From the NCBI RefSeq assembly GCF_024139115.2, contig NC_085141.1, positions 131,501,822 through 131,565,821 of the forward strand: a stretch of 64,000 nt of DNA. Reading direction: 5' to 3'. Each line of letters begins with the position of its first letter. Positions within the stretch are counted from its first letter, which is position 1. The translations under genes were made by a program, and so were the position numbers. Under the pieces are notes generated by a model, which was not told the DNA's origin, did not search any database, and was given only the letters and a program-made list of their open reading frames with translations. Source of the stretch: Armigeres subalbatus. Its lineage: Eukaryota > Arthropoda > Insecta > Diptera > Culicidae. This document shows, piece after piece, positions 1 through 10,120 of this stretch.

Positions 1-335
1 ACAAATTGGCTGGTTAAATCCGTGAAGAGGGTGATAGAAGCTCGATTGTAAAAGAGATCGATGTCTTAGCATTTTGCCTGAAGCCCTTAAGTTAAGCTGC
101 GACAAAAGACGGGGACAATTGACGTCAGCATTGAGCAATTTGATAACAAATGTAGCTAGCTGTGCCTTACGCCTCCGATCGAGGGCTTCAAGATCGAGCT
201 TGACATCTTTTCGTAAATGCTGGAAAGTTTGCGGGATCACGCCACGATAGATGTTTGAGGGGCTATCCGTAAGAACCATTTCTGGACGCGCTCAATTCGT
301 GAGTTCAATGTCACGTCGTTCGGCGCCCTAAAAAC
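1..335 (-). pseudogene. LINE ORF2 C-terminal remnant
   Basis: On the minus strand one frame reads LNSRIERVQKWFLR, and after a frameshift near 255-270 another reads LEALDRRRKAQLATFVIKLL, then RLLSQLNLRAS and FYHPLHGFNQPI. The order RIE-VQ-FLR, then LE-LDRRR, then LL---ID-P-LL--L is typical of the region downstream of the reverse transcriptase in jockey/CR1/I-type non-LTR retrotransposons. The fragment runs off the left edge of the window, so its 3' end is not visible. A stop codon and the frameshift show that it is dead. The clade is inferred from the motif order only. Confidence 0.7.
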
Positions 336-757
336 AGATCTCTTTCCCTGAATCGGTCGCACAAAAAAAACTTGTTGTTGTGAATAGGAGATCATTGTGT
401 AGCTGATTTTGTAAATTTTGCATTTGCTCGGGAAAATTGTTCAGCATTAGTTTATATTAGCGAAAACATCAAAAAAGCTTAAGAATCGCATTTTGGACTG
501 TTCTCTCCTAATGGAAAATCGAATTCACTACAGATGAGAATAAATGCACTGCTTTTGTTTGGAAGGAATAATCGTTAGCGTTACGGAATGGAATAAGAAA
601 AACCCAGATTAACCCACCTAGCAGTGATAGTTCCTTTCCCGTGCGCATAAAAAATAGTATTTTGGCCATAACTTCTGAGCCCATAGTCGGATCAGACCAA
701 TTTTCAATAGGAAACAATTTTGTTGCGAGTAAATCAGTTAAGTAAGAAGCTTGAAAA
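336..757. other. Unassigned sequence left of array A
   Basis: No gene or repeat is recognised. A short open frame on the minus strand runs into the first minisatellite monomers and is not credible as a gene. The first recognisable 22-bp monomer lies near 750. Confidence 0.5.
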
Positions 758-2994
758 GCTTCCATCAGAAGGTTGAAAAACTTCCGTCAGAAGCTTGAAA
801 AGCTTCCGTCAGAAGCTTGAAAAGCTTCCGTCAGAAGCTTGAAAAGCTTCCGTCAGAAGCTTGAAAAGCTTCCGTCAGAAGCTTGAAAAGTTTCCGTCAG
901 GATCCGTCAGAAGCTTGAAAGGCTTCCTGGGAAGCTTCCGTCAGAAACTGGAAAAGCTTCCGTCAGAAGCTGGAAAAACTTCCGTCAGAAGCTAAAAAAG
1001 CTTCCGTCAAAAGCTGGAAAAACTTCCGTCAGAAGCTGGAAAAGCTTACGTCAGAAGCTTGTAAAGATTTGCGTCAGAAGCTTAAAAAGCTGCCGTCAGA
1101 AGCTTTAAAAAGGCTTCCATCAGAAGCTTAGAAAGCCTCCATCAGAAGCTGAAAAAGCTTCCGTGAGAAGCTTGAAAAGCTTCCGTCATAAGCTGGAAAA
1201 TCTTCCGTGAGAAGCTGAAAAAGCTTCCGTCAGAAACTGGAAAAGCTTCCATCAGAAGCTGAAAAAGCTTCCGTCAGAAGCTGAAAATGCTTCCGTCAGA
1301 AGCTGCAAAAGCTTCCGTAAACGTTGGAAAAGCTACCCCGTTGAAAGCTGCAAAAGCTTCCGTCAGACGCTGGAAAAACTTCCGTCAGAAGCTGGAAAAG
1401 CTTCCGTCTAGAGCTTGAAAAGGTTCCATCAGAGGCTTGAAAAGCTTCCATCAGAAGATTGAAAAGCTTCCGTCAGAAGCTTGAAAAGCTTCCCTCAAAA
1501 GCTTGAAAAATTCTGTCAGAAATTTTAAAAGCTTCTGAAGCTTCTCTTGAAATCTTGAAATTCTTCCTTTAAAAGGTTAAAAAGCTTCCTAAAAAGCTTG
1601 AAAAGCTTCCCTGGAAGCTTGAAAAACCTGCCTGAAAAGCTTGAAAAGCTTCCATCTGAGGCTTGGAAAGCTTTAATCAGAAGCATGGAAAGCTTCCATA
1701 AGAAGCTTGGAAAGCTTCCATCAGAAGCTTGGAAAGCTTCCATCAGAAACTTGAAAAGCTTCCGTCAGAAGATTGAAAGCTTCCGTCAGAAGCTTAAAAA
1801 AAGTCCGTAAGAAGCTTGAAAAGTTTCCGTAAGAAGCTTGAAAAGCTTCAGTCAGCAGCTTGAAAAGCTTCCGTCAGAAGCTTAAAAAGCATCCGTCAGA
1901 AGCTTGAAAAGCTTCAATCAGAAGCATGAAAAGCATCCTTCAGAAGCTTGAAAAGCTTCCGTCAGAAGCTTGAAAAGCTCCCGTCAGAGGCTTGAAAAGC
2001 TCCCGTCAGAAGCTTGAAAAGCTCCCGTCAGATGTTTGGAAAACTTCCGTCAGAAGCTTGGAAAACTTCCGTCAGAAGGTTGTAAAGATTTACGTCAGAA
2101 GCTTAAAAAGGCTTCCATCAGAAGTTGAAAAAGCTTCCGAGAGAAGCTGGAAAAGCTTCCGTCAGAAGCATGAACAGCTTCCGTCAAAAGCTGAAAAAGC
2201 TTCCGTCAGACGCTGAAAAAGCTTCCGTCAGAAGCTGTAAAAGCTTCCGTCTAGAGCTTGAAAATCTTCCATCAGAAGCTTGAAAAGCTTCCATCAGAAG
2301 ATTGAAAAGCTTCCATCAGAAGATTGAAAAGCTTCCGTCAGAAACTTGAAAAATTCTGTCAGAAATTTGAAAAGCTTCTGTCAGAAGCTTGATAAGCTTC
2401 CCTTAAAATCTTGAAATTCTTCTTTCAAAAGGTTGAAAAGCTTCCCTAGAAAGCTTGAAAAGCTTCCCTTGAAAGCTTGAACAGCCTGCCTTAAAAGCTT
2501 GGAAAGCTTCCATCTGAGGTTTGGAAAGCTTCCATCAGAAGCTTAGAAAGCTTCCATCAGAAGCTTAGAAAGCTTCCATCAGAAGCTTAGAAAGCTTCCA
2601 TCAGAATCATTTCAAGCGTTAAGCCATTCCAACAATAAAGAATGCATTAGGCATGGAAAAGCTGCCATCAGAACCTGGAAAATCTTCCGTAAGAAGCTTG
2701 AAAAGCTTCCGTAAGAAACTTGAAAAGCTTCCGTCAGAAGCTTGCAAAGCTTCGGCTAGAGGGTTGAAAAGCTTCGAGCAGAAGCTTGAAAAGCTTCGGG
2801 CAGATGCTTGAAAAGCTTCCGTCAGAAGATTGAAAAGCTTCCTTCAAAAGCTTGAAAAATTCTGTCAGAAATTTGAAAAGCTTCTGTCAGAAGCTTGAGA
2901 AGCTTCTCTTGAAACCTTTAAATTCTTCCTTTAAATGGTTGAAAAGCTTCCTAAAAAGCTTGGAAAGCTTCTCTGGAAGCTTGAAAAACCTGCC
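758..2994. repeat. 22-bp minisatellite array A, first part
   Basis: Tandem 22-bp monomers built on the core GAAGCTT-GAA-AAGCTTC, a perfect 7-bp inverted repeat with a 3-nt loop, followed by a 5-bp linker, usually CGTCA or CATCA. Each monomer carries up to two HindIII sites (AAGCTT). 780-900 is nearly homogeneous; the rest is diverged, with GCTGGAAA, GCTTAAAA and GATTGAAA variants. A non-monomer islet at about 2605-2655 (…TTCCAACAATAAAG…) recurs at about 4347-4388, marking a higher-order repeat. Reading frames of 70-75 codons here lack stops only because of the repeat. Confidence 0.95.
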
Positions 2995-3387
2995 TGAGAA
3001 AACAGAACTGTGCAATAAAAATCCTATTCGACTAAATGCTGATGTCATATTAGAAATTTGGAGAAGGTACTCGTCGATAGCAAATCCTTCCGCACGCGAT
3101 GGCATATGAGCAAGTCAAACCACCTTCCTTTTGCCAGTGGAGATATATCAGCTTCCACACTGATATTCTTCCCTCCCCCTTCATACGGGAGCTTGGCAGA
3201 AGGAAGGTCGTGCGATATGTGCCATCACAAATATTGCCCTCCGCTCGCTTTCAAATCGACTTCTATAAAAACATTCTTCATGCCTGCCGTATCCTAACGG
3301 AACTATCAATTCTATACTTTCGCCTCTAATGCTATCATGAACATGTACGTCCAAGTTTTGAAGATGATATTAGCATTTCCATATCAC
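2995..3387 (+). mobile_element. Probable solo LTR inserted in array A
   Basis: Non-repetitive island of 393 bp beginning TGAGAAAACAG and ending CATATCA. It is flanked by the direct repeat CTGCC (2990-2994 and 3388-3392); because TGA follows on both sides, the duplication could also be read as 8 bp. The uninterrupted array sequence is visible near 1626-1650, which confirms an insertion. TG…CA ends with a 5-bp duplication are the signature of an LTR. A TATA-like CTATAAAAAC lies near 3262. The last 255 bp (3133-3387) recur almost unchanged at 38629-38881. No coding region or second LTR adjoins it. The superfamily is unknown. Confidence 0.5.
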
Positions 3388-5985
3388 TGCCTGAAGAGCT
3401 TGAAAAGCTTCCATCTGAGGCTTGGAAAGCTTCCATCAGAAGCATGGAAAGCTTCCATCAGAAGCTTGGAAAGCTTCCATCAGAAACTTGAAAAGCTTCC
3501 GTCAGAAGCTTAAATAGAGTCCGTAAGAAGCTTGAAAAGCTTCCGTCAGAAGCTTGAAAGCTTCCGTCAGAAGCTTAAAAAGAGTCCGTAAGAAGTTTGA
3601 AAAGCTTCCATCAAAAGCTTGAAAAGCTTCAGTCAGAAGCTTGAAAAGCCTCCGTCAGAAGCTTAAAAAGCATCCGTCAGAAGCTTGAAAAGCTTCAGTC
3701 AGAAGCATGAAAAGCTTCCGTCAGAAGCTTGAAAACCTTCCATCAGATGTTTGGAAAACTTCCGTCAGAAGCTTGGAAAACTTCCGTCAGAAGGTTGTAA
3801 AGATTTGCGTCAGAAACTCAAAAAGGCTTCCATCAGAAGCTGGAAAAGCTTCCGTCAAAAGCTGGAAAAGCTTCCGTCAGACGCTGGAAAAGCTTCCGTC
3901 AGAAGCTAGAAAAGCTTTTGTCTAGAGCTTGAAAAGCTTCCATCAGAAGTTTGAAAAGCTTCCATCAGAAGATTGAAAAGCTTCCGTCAGAAGCTGGAAA
4001 AGCTTCCATCTTGAGCTTGAAAAGCTTCCAGAAGATTGAAATGCTTCCGTCAGAAGATTGAAAAGCTTCCGTCAGAAGATTGAAAAGCTTCCGTCCGAAG
4101 CTTCAAAAGTTCTGTCTGAAATTTGAAAAGCTTCTGTCAGAAGCTTGATAAGCTTCCCTAAAAAACTTTAAATTCTTCTTTCAAAAGGTTGAAAAGCTTC
4201 CCTAGAAAGCATGAAAAGCGTCCCTTGCAAGCTTGAAGAGCCTGCCTTAAGAGCTTGGAAAGCTTCCATATGAGGTTTGGAAAGCTTCCATCAGGAGCTT
4301 AGAAAGCTTCCATCAGAAGCTTAGAAAACTTCCATCAGAATCATTTCAAGGGTGAAGCCATTCCAACAATAAAAAAATACATTAGGCATGGAAAAGCTGC
4401 CATCAGAACCTGGAAAAGCTTCCGTGAGAAGCATGAAAAGCTTCCGTAAGAAACTTGAAAAGTTTCCGTAAGAAGCTTGCAAAGCTTCGGCCAGAGACTT
4501 GAAAAGCTTCGGGCAGAAGCTTGAAAAGCTTCGAGCAGATGCTTGAAAAGCTTCCGTCAGAATCTTGAAAAGCTTCTGTCAGAAGCTTGAAAAGCTTCCG
4601 TCAGAAGCTTGAAAAGCTTCCGTCAGAAGCTTGAAAAGCTTCCGTCAGAAGCTTGAAAAGCTTCCGTCAGAAGCTTGAAAAGCTTCCATCAGAAGCTTGA
4701 AAAGCTTCCATCAGAAGCTTGAAAAGCTTCCATCAGAAGCTTGAAAAGCTTCCGTCAGAAGTTTGAAAAGCTTCCGTCAGAAACTTGAAAAACTTCCTTC
4801 AGAAGCTTGAAAAGCTTCCATAAGATGTTTGGAAAACTTCCGTCAGAAGCTTGGAAAACTTCCGTCAGCAACTTCCGTCAGAAGGTTGTAAAGATTTGCG
4901 TCAGAAGCTTAAAAAGCTTCCATCAGAAGCTGAAAAAGCTTCCGTGAGAACCTGGAAAAGCTTCCGTCAAAGGCTGGAAAAGCTTCCATCTGAAGGTGGA
5001 AAAGCTTCCGTCAGAAGCTGAGAAAGCTTCCGTCAGAAGCCTTGAAAGCTTCCATCAGAAACTGGGAAAACTTCCGTCAGACGCTGGAAAAGCTTCCGTC
5101 AGAAGCTGGAAAAGCTTCCGTCAGAAGCTGGAAAAGCTTCCGTTTAGAGCTTGAAAAGCTTCCATCAGAAGATTGAAAAGCTTCCATCAGAAGCTTGAAA
5201 AGCTTCCGTCAGAAGTTTGAAAAGCTTCCGCCAGAAACTTGAAAAACTTCCTTCAGAAGCTTGAAAAGCTTCCATAAGATGTTTGGAAAACTTCCGTCAG
5301 AAGCTTGGAAAACTTCCGTCAGCAACTTCCGTCAGAAGGTTGTAAAGATTTGCGTCAGAAGCTTAAAAAGGTTCCATCAGAAGCTGAAAAAGCTTCCGTG
5401 AGAACCTGGAAAAGCTTCCGTCAAAGGCTGGAAAAGCTTCCATCTGAAGGTGTAAAAGCTTCCGTCAGAAGCTGAGAAAGCTTCCGTCAGAAGCCTTGAA
5501 AGCTTCCATCAGAAACTGGGAAAACTTCCGTCAGACGCTGGAAAAGCTTCCGTCAGAAGCTGGAAAAGCTTCCGTCAGAAGCTGGAAAAGCTTCCGTTTA
5601 GAGCTTGAAAAGCTTCCATCAGAAGATTGAAAAGCTTCCATCAGAAGATTGAAAAGCTTCCGTCAGAAGCTTGAAAAATTCTGCCAGAAATTTGAAAAGC
5701 TTCTGTCAGAAGCTTGATAAGCTTCCCTTGAAATCTTGAAATTCTTCTTTTAAAAGGTTGAAAAGCTTCCCTAAAAAGCTTGAAATGCTTCCCTTGAAAG
5801 CTTGGAAAGCCTGCCTTAAAAGCTTGGAAAGCTTCCATCTGAGGTTTGGAAAACTTTCATCAGAAGCTTGGGAAGCTTCAATCACCAGCTCGAAAAGTTT
5901 CCATCAGAAGCTTGAAAAGCTTCCATCAGAAGCTTGGAAAGCTTCCATCAGAAGCTTGGAAAGCTTCCAGCGAAAGAATAGAAAT
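3388..5985. repeat. 22-bp minisatellite array A, second part
   Basis: Continuation of the same 22-bp family in the same orientation. 4560-4740 is the most homogeneous stretch (GAAGCTTGAAAAGCTTCC plus linker). The junction variants around 1511, 2860, 2354 and 4110 recur at about 1.35 kb once the solo LTR is subtracted, so the array has grown in blocks as well as by single monomers. It decays into unique AT-rich sequence near 5985. Confidence 0.93.
4755..5662. repeat. Two ~454-bp higher-order repeat copies
   Basis: Within array A a block of about 454 bp is present twice in tandem, approximately 4755-5208 and 5209-5662. Matching landmarks are AAACTTGAAAAACTTCCTTC (4781, 5235) and GATGTTTGGAAAAC (4824, 5278), and the irregular monomer order in between is almost the same. 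The match is far closer than between random monomers of the array, so this block duplication is recent. Confidence 0.8.
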
Positions 5986-8900
5986 TCATATAAACGCTTG
6001 TTAATCATATTTAGTTGATTCTAACTATCAATACTAATTGATTTTATTCTGCCGAACGGTGTTTAAAATTGCGAACACAACTTTTAATGCGCTAAAATGC
6101 AATATTTCTTATTGCAATCAATACTCTTTTGATCATAAGACTTCTGTACATGTCAACAAACTGGAATCAAAATTTTATGGAGAGAAAATAACGGTTTGTC
6201 CGGTTTTGTTATATAATTTTCATTGAGTTTTTGAGATACATGTGTCTAAAAATTCGCCACAACATGCTTCTTCTTCTAGCGAAATTTTAGCTTCGTTTGT
6301 CTTAAGAAAAACTTTCTATGCGATCGTTACTTAACATGGGTTCACTCGATAAAGACGTTTGAAGGTTTGATTGATTTCAATAATTTGTGACAGAGCATAC
6401 TGCAAATGCTCAGTATACAAATGAGCCACAGGGAGGAAAGTGAGAAGGGGGATGAAAAAAACCCAAAAAGTATCTGAGCTTATATTTCAATCATCCCCCA
6501 CTGGTATCGAGCAGTCGGAAACTGTTTTCAGTAAAAATAATAAAAACCAATACCGTACCAAAATCGGCTGTACCGAATCGACGATATTGACCGATATTGA
6601 CTACAGAAATTCATCCCTGCCGCTGTTGCTGCGCTGTGTAGAAAAACAAAATACGAAATCGTAAAACATGGCGCCAAAATAAAATCTGCAATAATTAAGG
6701 TCACTCTATAAGGTAAAGAATATTTTAACGATAGAGCTTTCAAATTTATGTTCCGCAGCTGATAAACGGACAGGGGAAACATCTCAATCTGGCACGAGTT
6801 TTTCGCTGCTTGTTTGCCTATTCCATCCGCGTTTCAAGGCCGTTGCGAAGTCCTTCTTCGATTGAACTGCCACAGTGCAGTGTGCCTACGAAGTGCGGTA
6901 GCGCCCAATGATGGTTGGGTTCTAATCTTAGTTACGTTGGAAGTTGTCTAGTCTTATTATAAGTTCGAATTCTAGAAGCAAAAAAAAAGATAGTCAGAGT
7001 CAGCAATTACCCAGTTGATAGATGCAGCCATGGCCAATGAATACAAGACGAGGAAGTTTCAAGGCTTTACCGAGGCAACATTAATTCGCTTTTTACCCAC
7101 TCACCTGACCCACAAAGTCGCAAACATTTGCACTTTTTGCGGCGCTTTTCGTAACAATTCTATTTAAGAGGCAAACCAGAAAAAAAAACGAACAGTGGGT
7201 AATGCCTGTGACATAACCGCTAAGTGGACGTAGGACTTGACTTGACCATGCCTTTAAGATACATAATATGTTCAATTTTCTCACATCAACTGTTGGTTGG
7301 TAGAAAGAAGTTATCGCAGTAGCGTTAAGTTGCGCAGCTCAAAGCTAAAATATAGATTTTTATTGAACTTTTATCCAAAAAATATGTCTGCGATACATAT
7401 AATTAATTTCCCTCTACTGGTCCTATGAAGCCCTACGAACAAATGCCAGATTTCCAAAGTCACTTCCCTGTCCGAATGCGAAAGTGTTATATGAATAATT
7501 CATTCTAGAGTGCACTCGTAATTCATACCTTACAACTCTACAGATGTAGTCTCAATTCACTAGCTATCATCAGCACCGGGTACTAGCATACAATTTTTAT
7601 ATCTGTCGATTAATGCGATAATTTATAAGATTCAGCTATACAATTTATATTTACGCCTCCTTACCGCTCCCAGGAACTATTATAACTCAATTAATCTCCT
7701 CAAAATATAAATTTGGCTAACTTTATGGGCAATATTAGTTTCAACGATAATCCACGAGTCTCCTGAACAAAGCATGTGGTAACATCTAGTCTATATATAT
7801 ATATACAACCGCCGTGATAGCGTACATTGCATTATCTTCTATTCGGTGCTCTATCATTAGTTCGTAGTGTAGTATAGTAGTATAAGATCAAATAGGTATT
7901 CGTTTGCTCATGCATCAGGATTCTGCAGTTCGTGCGAAAAGTTGTCACCGTCCATGCTGCCAGATCATCAACTATTTTGGATAAATAATCGGCGTTGCAT
8001 ACCATTCCTTGGCAAAATCTTCTCATCAAACCGACACAGAAATCAAATCTACCTCGAACAAAAATCATCAAAAAAAAAAATTCAGGAAGTATCTGTCCGG
8101 TCACGAAATATTAGCCTCGACAGTGGCAACCTTCCCTGAAGGACTGCCTGAAATAAACCACAAGTTGGCTTAGCAGGGGATGTGGACTGTATCTCAGCCC
8201 TTCCACTGAAGAGCCTTCTAATCCGTGCGATAGCGATTGAAGGAGAACATTATTTTTGATTCTTAGAGCCTTGAAAAAGGCTGTTTGCTTCGGCTAAGTG
8301 CAAAAAGTAAGAAAACGATCTTTTCAAATAACCGCGAATTTCTAGTGATGGTATAAAAAAGACTGAATGCTCTGCGAGCGAATGCACTTTTCTTTTATAC
8401 CTTATTTTGAATCTTCTTTGCTTCCCAATGGGTGGGCCAATCAGCTAGTGTCTTGTATCCCGCTTCTTTGTCAGCCAAAGCGTCATCATCATCAACACGT
8501 TTGAGAAGGGCTTCTTCTTTTTTACGCTTGTTGCTCGCTGCTGGCGCCTATTTCCTAACGGGACTTTTCGCTAGATACAGGCCAATAAGCCGGGCAAGCG
8601 AGCTTAGAATTGCAGTTCAGGTGGGGAGTACGTGTTCTTTTCTGAGACAACATTGTTAGTAGAAGGAAGGAAACACCCGGACATGGGATTTCAGGTGATA
8701 AGATTTAGAATTGGTAACATGGGACGATCATTCAGTCACGTTTGCTTTGTGTGCGGTCAGTATCAAACAATGTTTATCTACATATTTTTTTATCAATGCC
8801 AAAAAATCCAACATTTGATGAAAAATCGATTGATCGTTTATTAATGTTTTTAACAGCTATTTGTAACTATTTATGAAAATCACGCATAAAATTTTATCTC

Positions 8901-9724
8901 TAGAATATTGGAGCATTGATATTGATCTCTATTATTGGCTATCTGAAGAACCGTTTGTTTTTTGGACATACATGCTGCATCATGTGGCTTTTCTTCAGCC
9001 TGTCTCGGCTCAGCACCGATGCCGGCCGGTCTCGACTCGACTCTGCTGCTGCTGCCGGTATCTGCTCAGCATTGCTGCTTTGTCGGGTCTGTAGGGTGGA
9101 TTGCTGATGTACTGGCTAGGTTTCGGCTGATGATGGTCGCTTCGATGGTGTCATTCCTTGCTAAAACGTGTGAGTGCTGTTCAATCGATGATGCGGTTGC
9201 TTCGCTTGTCCCGGTCAGAATGAAAGGAAAAAATCGCGTTGCGCTATTTTATGGCTTCTCGGCAGACCCAGCGGCTGCTCATTCGCTGGTGTCTGCACCA
9301 ATCAGAACGTGGTAATGGAATGATGCAAGAATTATGCGATACCCATATTTATAGGTTCCCTTGATCTCAATGTTTTTCATTGAAACAGTTTCATGCCTAT
9401 TGAAACAAGTTTTTCGGGTCTTATCAAGCATGGGAATGAAAGGCTTACTTGAAATCTGTCGATTGAGGGGCTTACGGCAGAAATTCGTCCACTGAGACGA
9501 ACGCTATTAACGTTTAAAATCTTTCAACACAGCGTAACGCGGTCGATTTGAATATTTTGAAATGACACCTGGTATAGTAAAGAGAGACGTAAGTCCTACG
9601 TCAAAATCGAACTGAAAGTTTGATAGATATTCTAATTTGCCAGCTTCATAAGCTATTTTGAGAATTTCCAAACATAATTTGCAAACTGTCCTGTGCTTCT
9701 GCCAAACAAAATTCAGGACTTCTT
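5986..9724. other. 3.7-kb spacer between inverted arrays A and B
   Basis: Mostly AT-rich, with short open frames (under 120 codons) on both strands and none recognised. A (TA)n tract lies near 7792-7806. A short inverted repeat GGTATAAAA…TTTTATACC occupies about 8350-8402. The longest frame (8962-9315, plus, 117 codons) has low-complexity Ser/Ala/Leu/Cys composition and no family I recognise. See also the fragment at 8395-8547. Confidence 0.5.
8395..8547 (-). other. Short coding-like fragment, family unknown
   Basis: Fifty codons on the minus strand between in-frame stops, without an ATG start. The residues look protein-like rather than random: KKEEALLKRVDDDDALADKE, then AGYKTLADWPTHWEAKKIQ, rich in charged residues with two tryptophans and no repeat. 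It could be an exon, a processed-gene scrap or part of a transposon. No polypyrimidine tract precedes a possible splice acceptor. I do not recognise the family, and chance is possible at this length. Confidence 0.2.
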
Positions 9725-9857
9725 CTTTTGAGCAAAGTTAAAAAAAAATTGACGAAAACTTTGCAAGCTTCTACCTGAAGCTTTAAGGCAACTTCTTAGG
9801 CTTCTGAAGGCAGCTTCCGAGCTTCTTATGGAAGCTTTTGAAGATTCTTAAGGAGAC
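9725..9857. repeat. Degenerate edge of array B
   Basis: Diverged 22-bp monomers in the array B orientation (GCTTCTACCTGAAGCTTTAA, GCTTCTTATGGAAGCTTTTG), separated from the main array by the SINE at 9858-10120. Confidence 0.7.
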
Positions 9858-10120
9858 TGGGGCCCTAAGTAAGATGTGCGGCTACAAAGCAAGACCATGC
9901 TGGGTTCGATTCCCGGTGCCGGTCTAGACAATTTTTGGATTGGAAATTGTCTCGACTTCCCTAGGCATAAAAGTATCATCGTGCTAGTCTCATGAAATAC
10001 GAATGCAGAAATGGTAATTTGGCTTAAAAACCTCGCAGTTAATAACTTTGGAAGCACTTAATGAACACTTGTGAGGCGGCAATGTCCCAGTGGGGGATGT
10101 AATGCCAATGAAGAAGAAGA
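9858..10120 (+). mobile_element. Feilai-like SINE, copy A
   Basis: tRNA-related SINE on the plus strand. The head contains GGCTACAAAGCAAGACCATG and the pol III B box GGGTTCGATTCCC; the body contains GACAATTTTTGGATTGGAAA and TTGTCTCGACTTCCC; it ends GTAATGCCAATGAAGAAGAA. It aligns by eye along its whole length with the minus-strand copies at 37952 and 41883. The head is damaged: the A-box segment seen in the copy at 38244 (TTAGCCGTGCGG) is largely missing, so this copy is probably not transcribed. It interrupts array B. The family name is from memory of the Aedes SINE Feilai. Confidence 0.85.

Noticed and set aside
3135..3390. Shared segment read as a MITE with CAGTG terminal repeats
   Set aside because: The CAGTG inversion is only 5 bp and the right end is shared only to CATATCA; the LTR reading explains the duplication in array A better.
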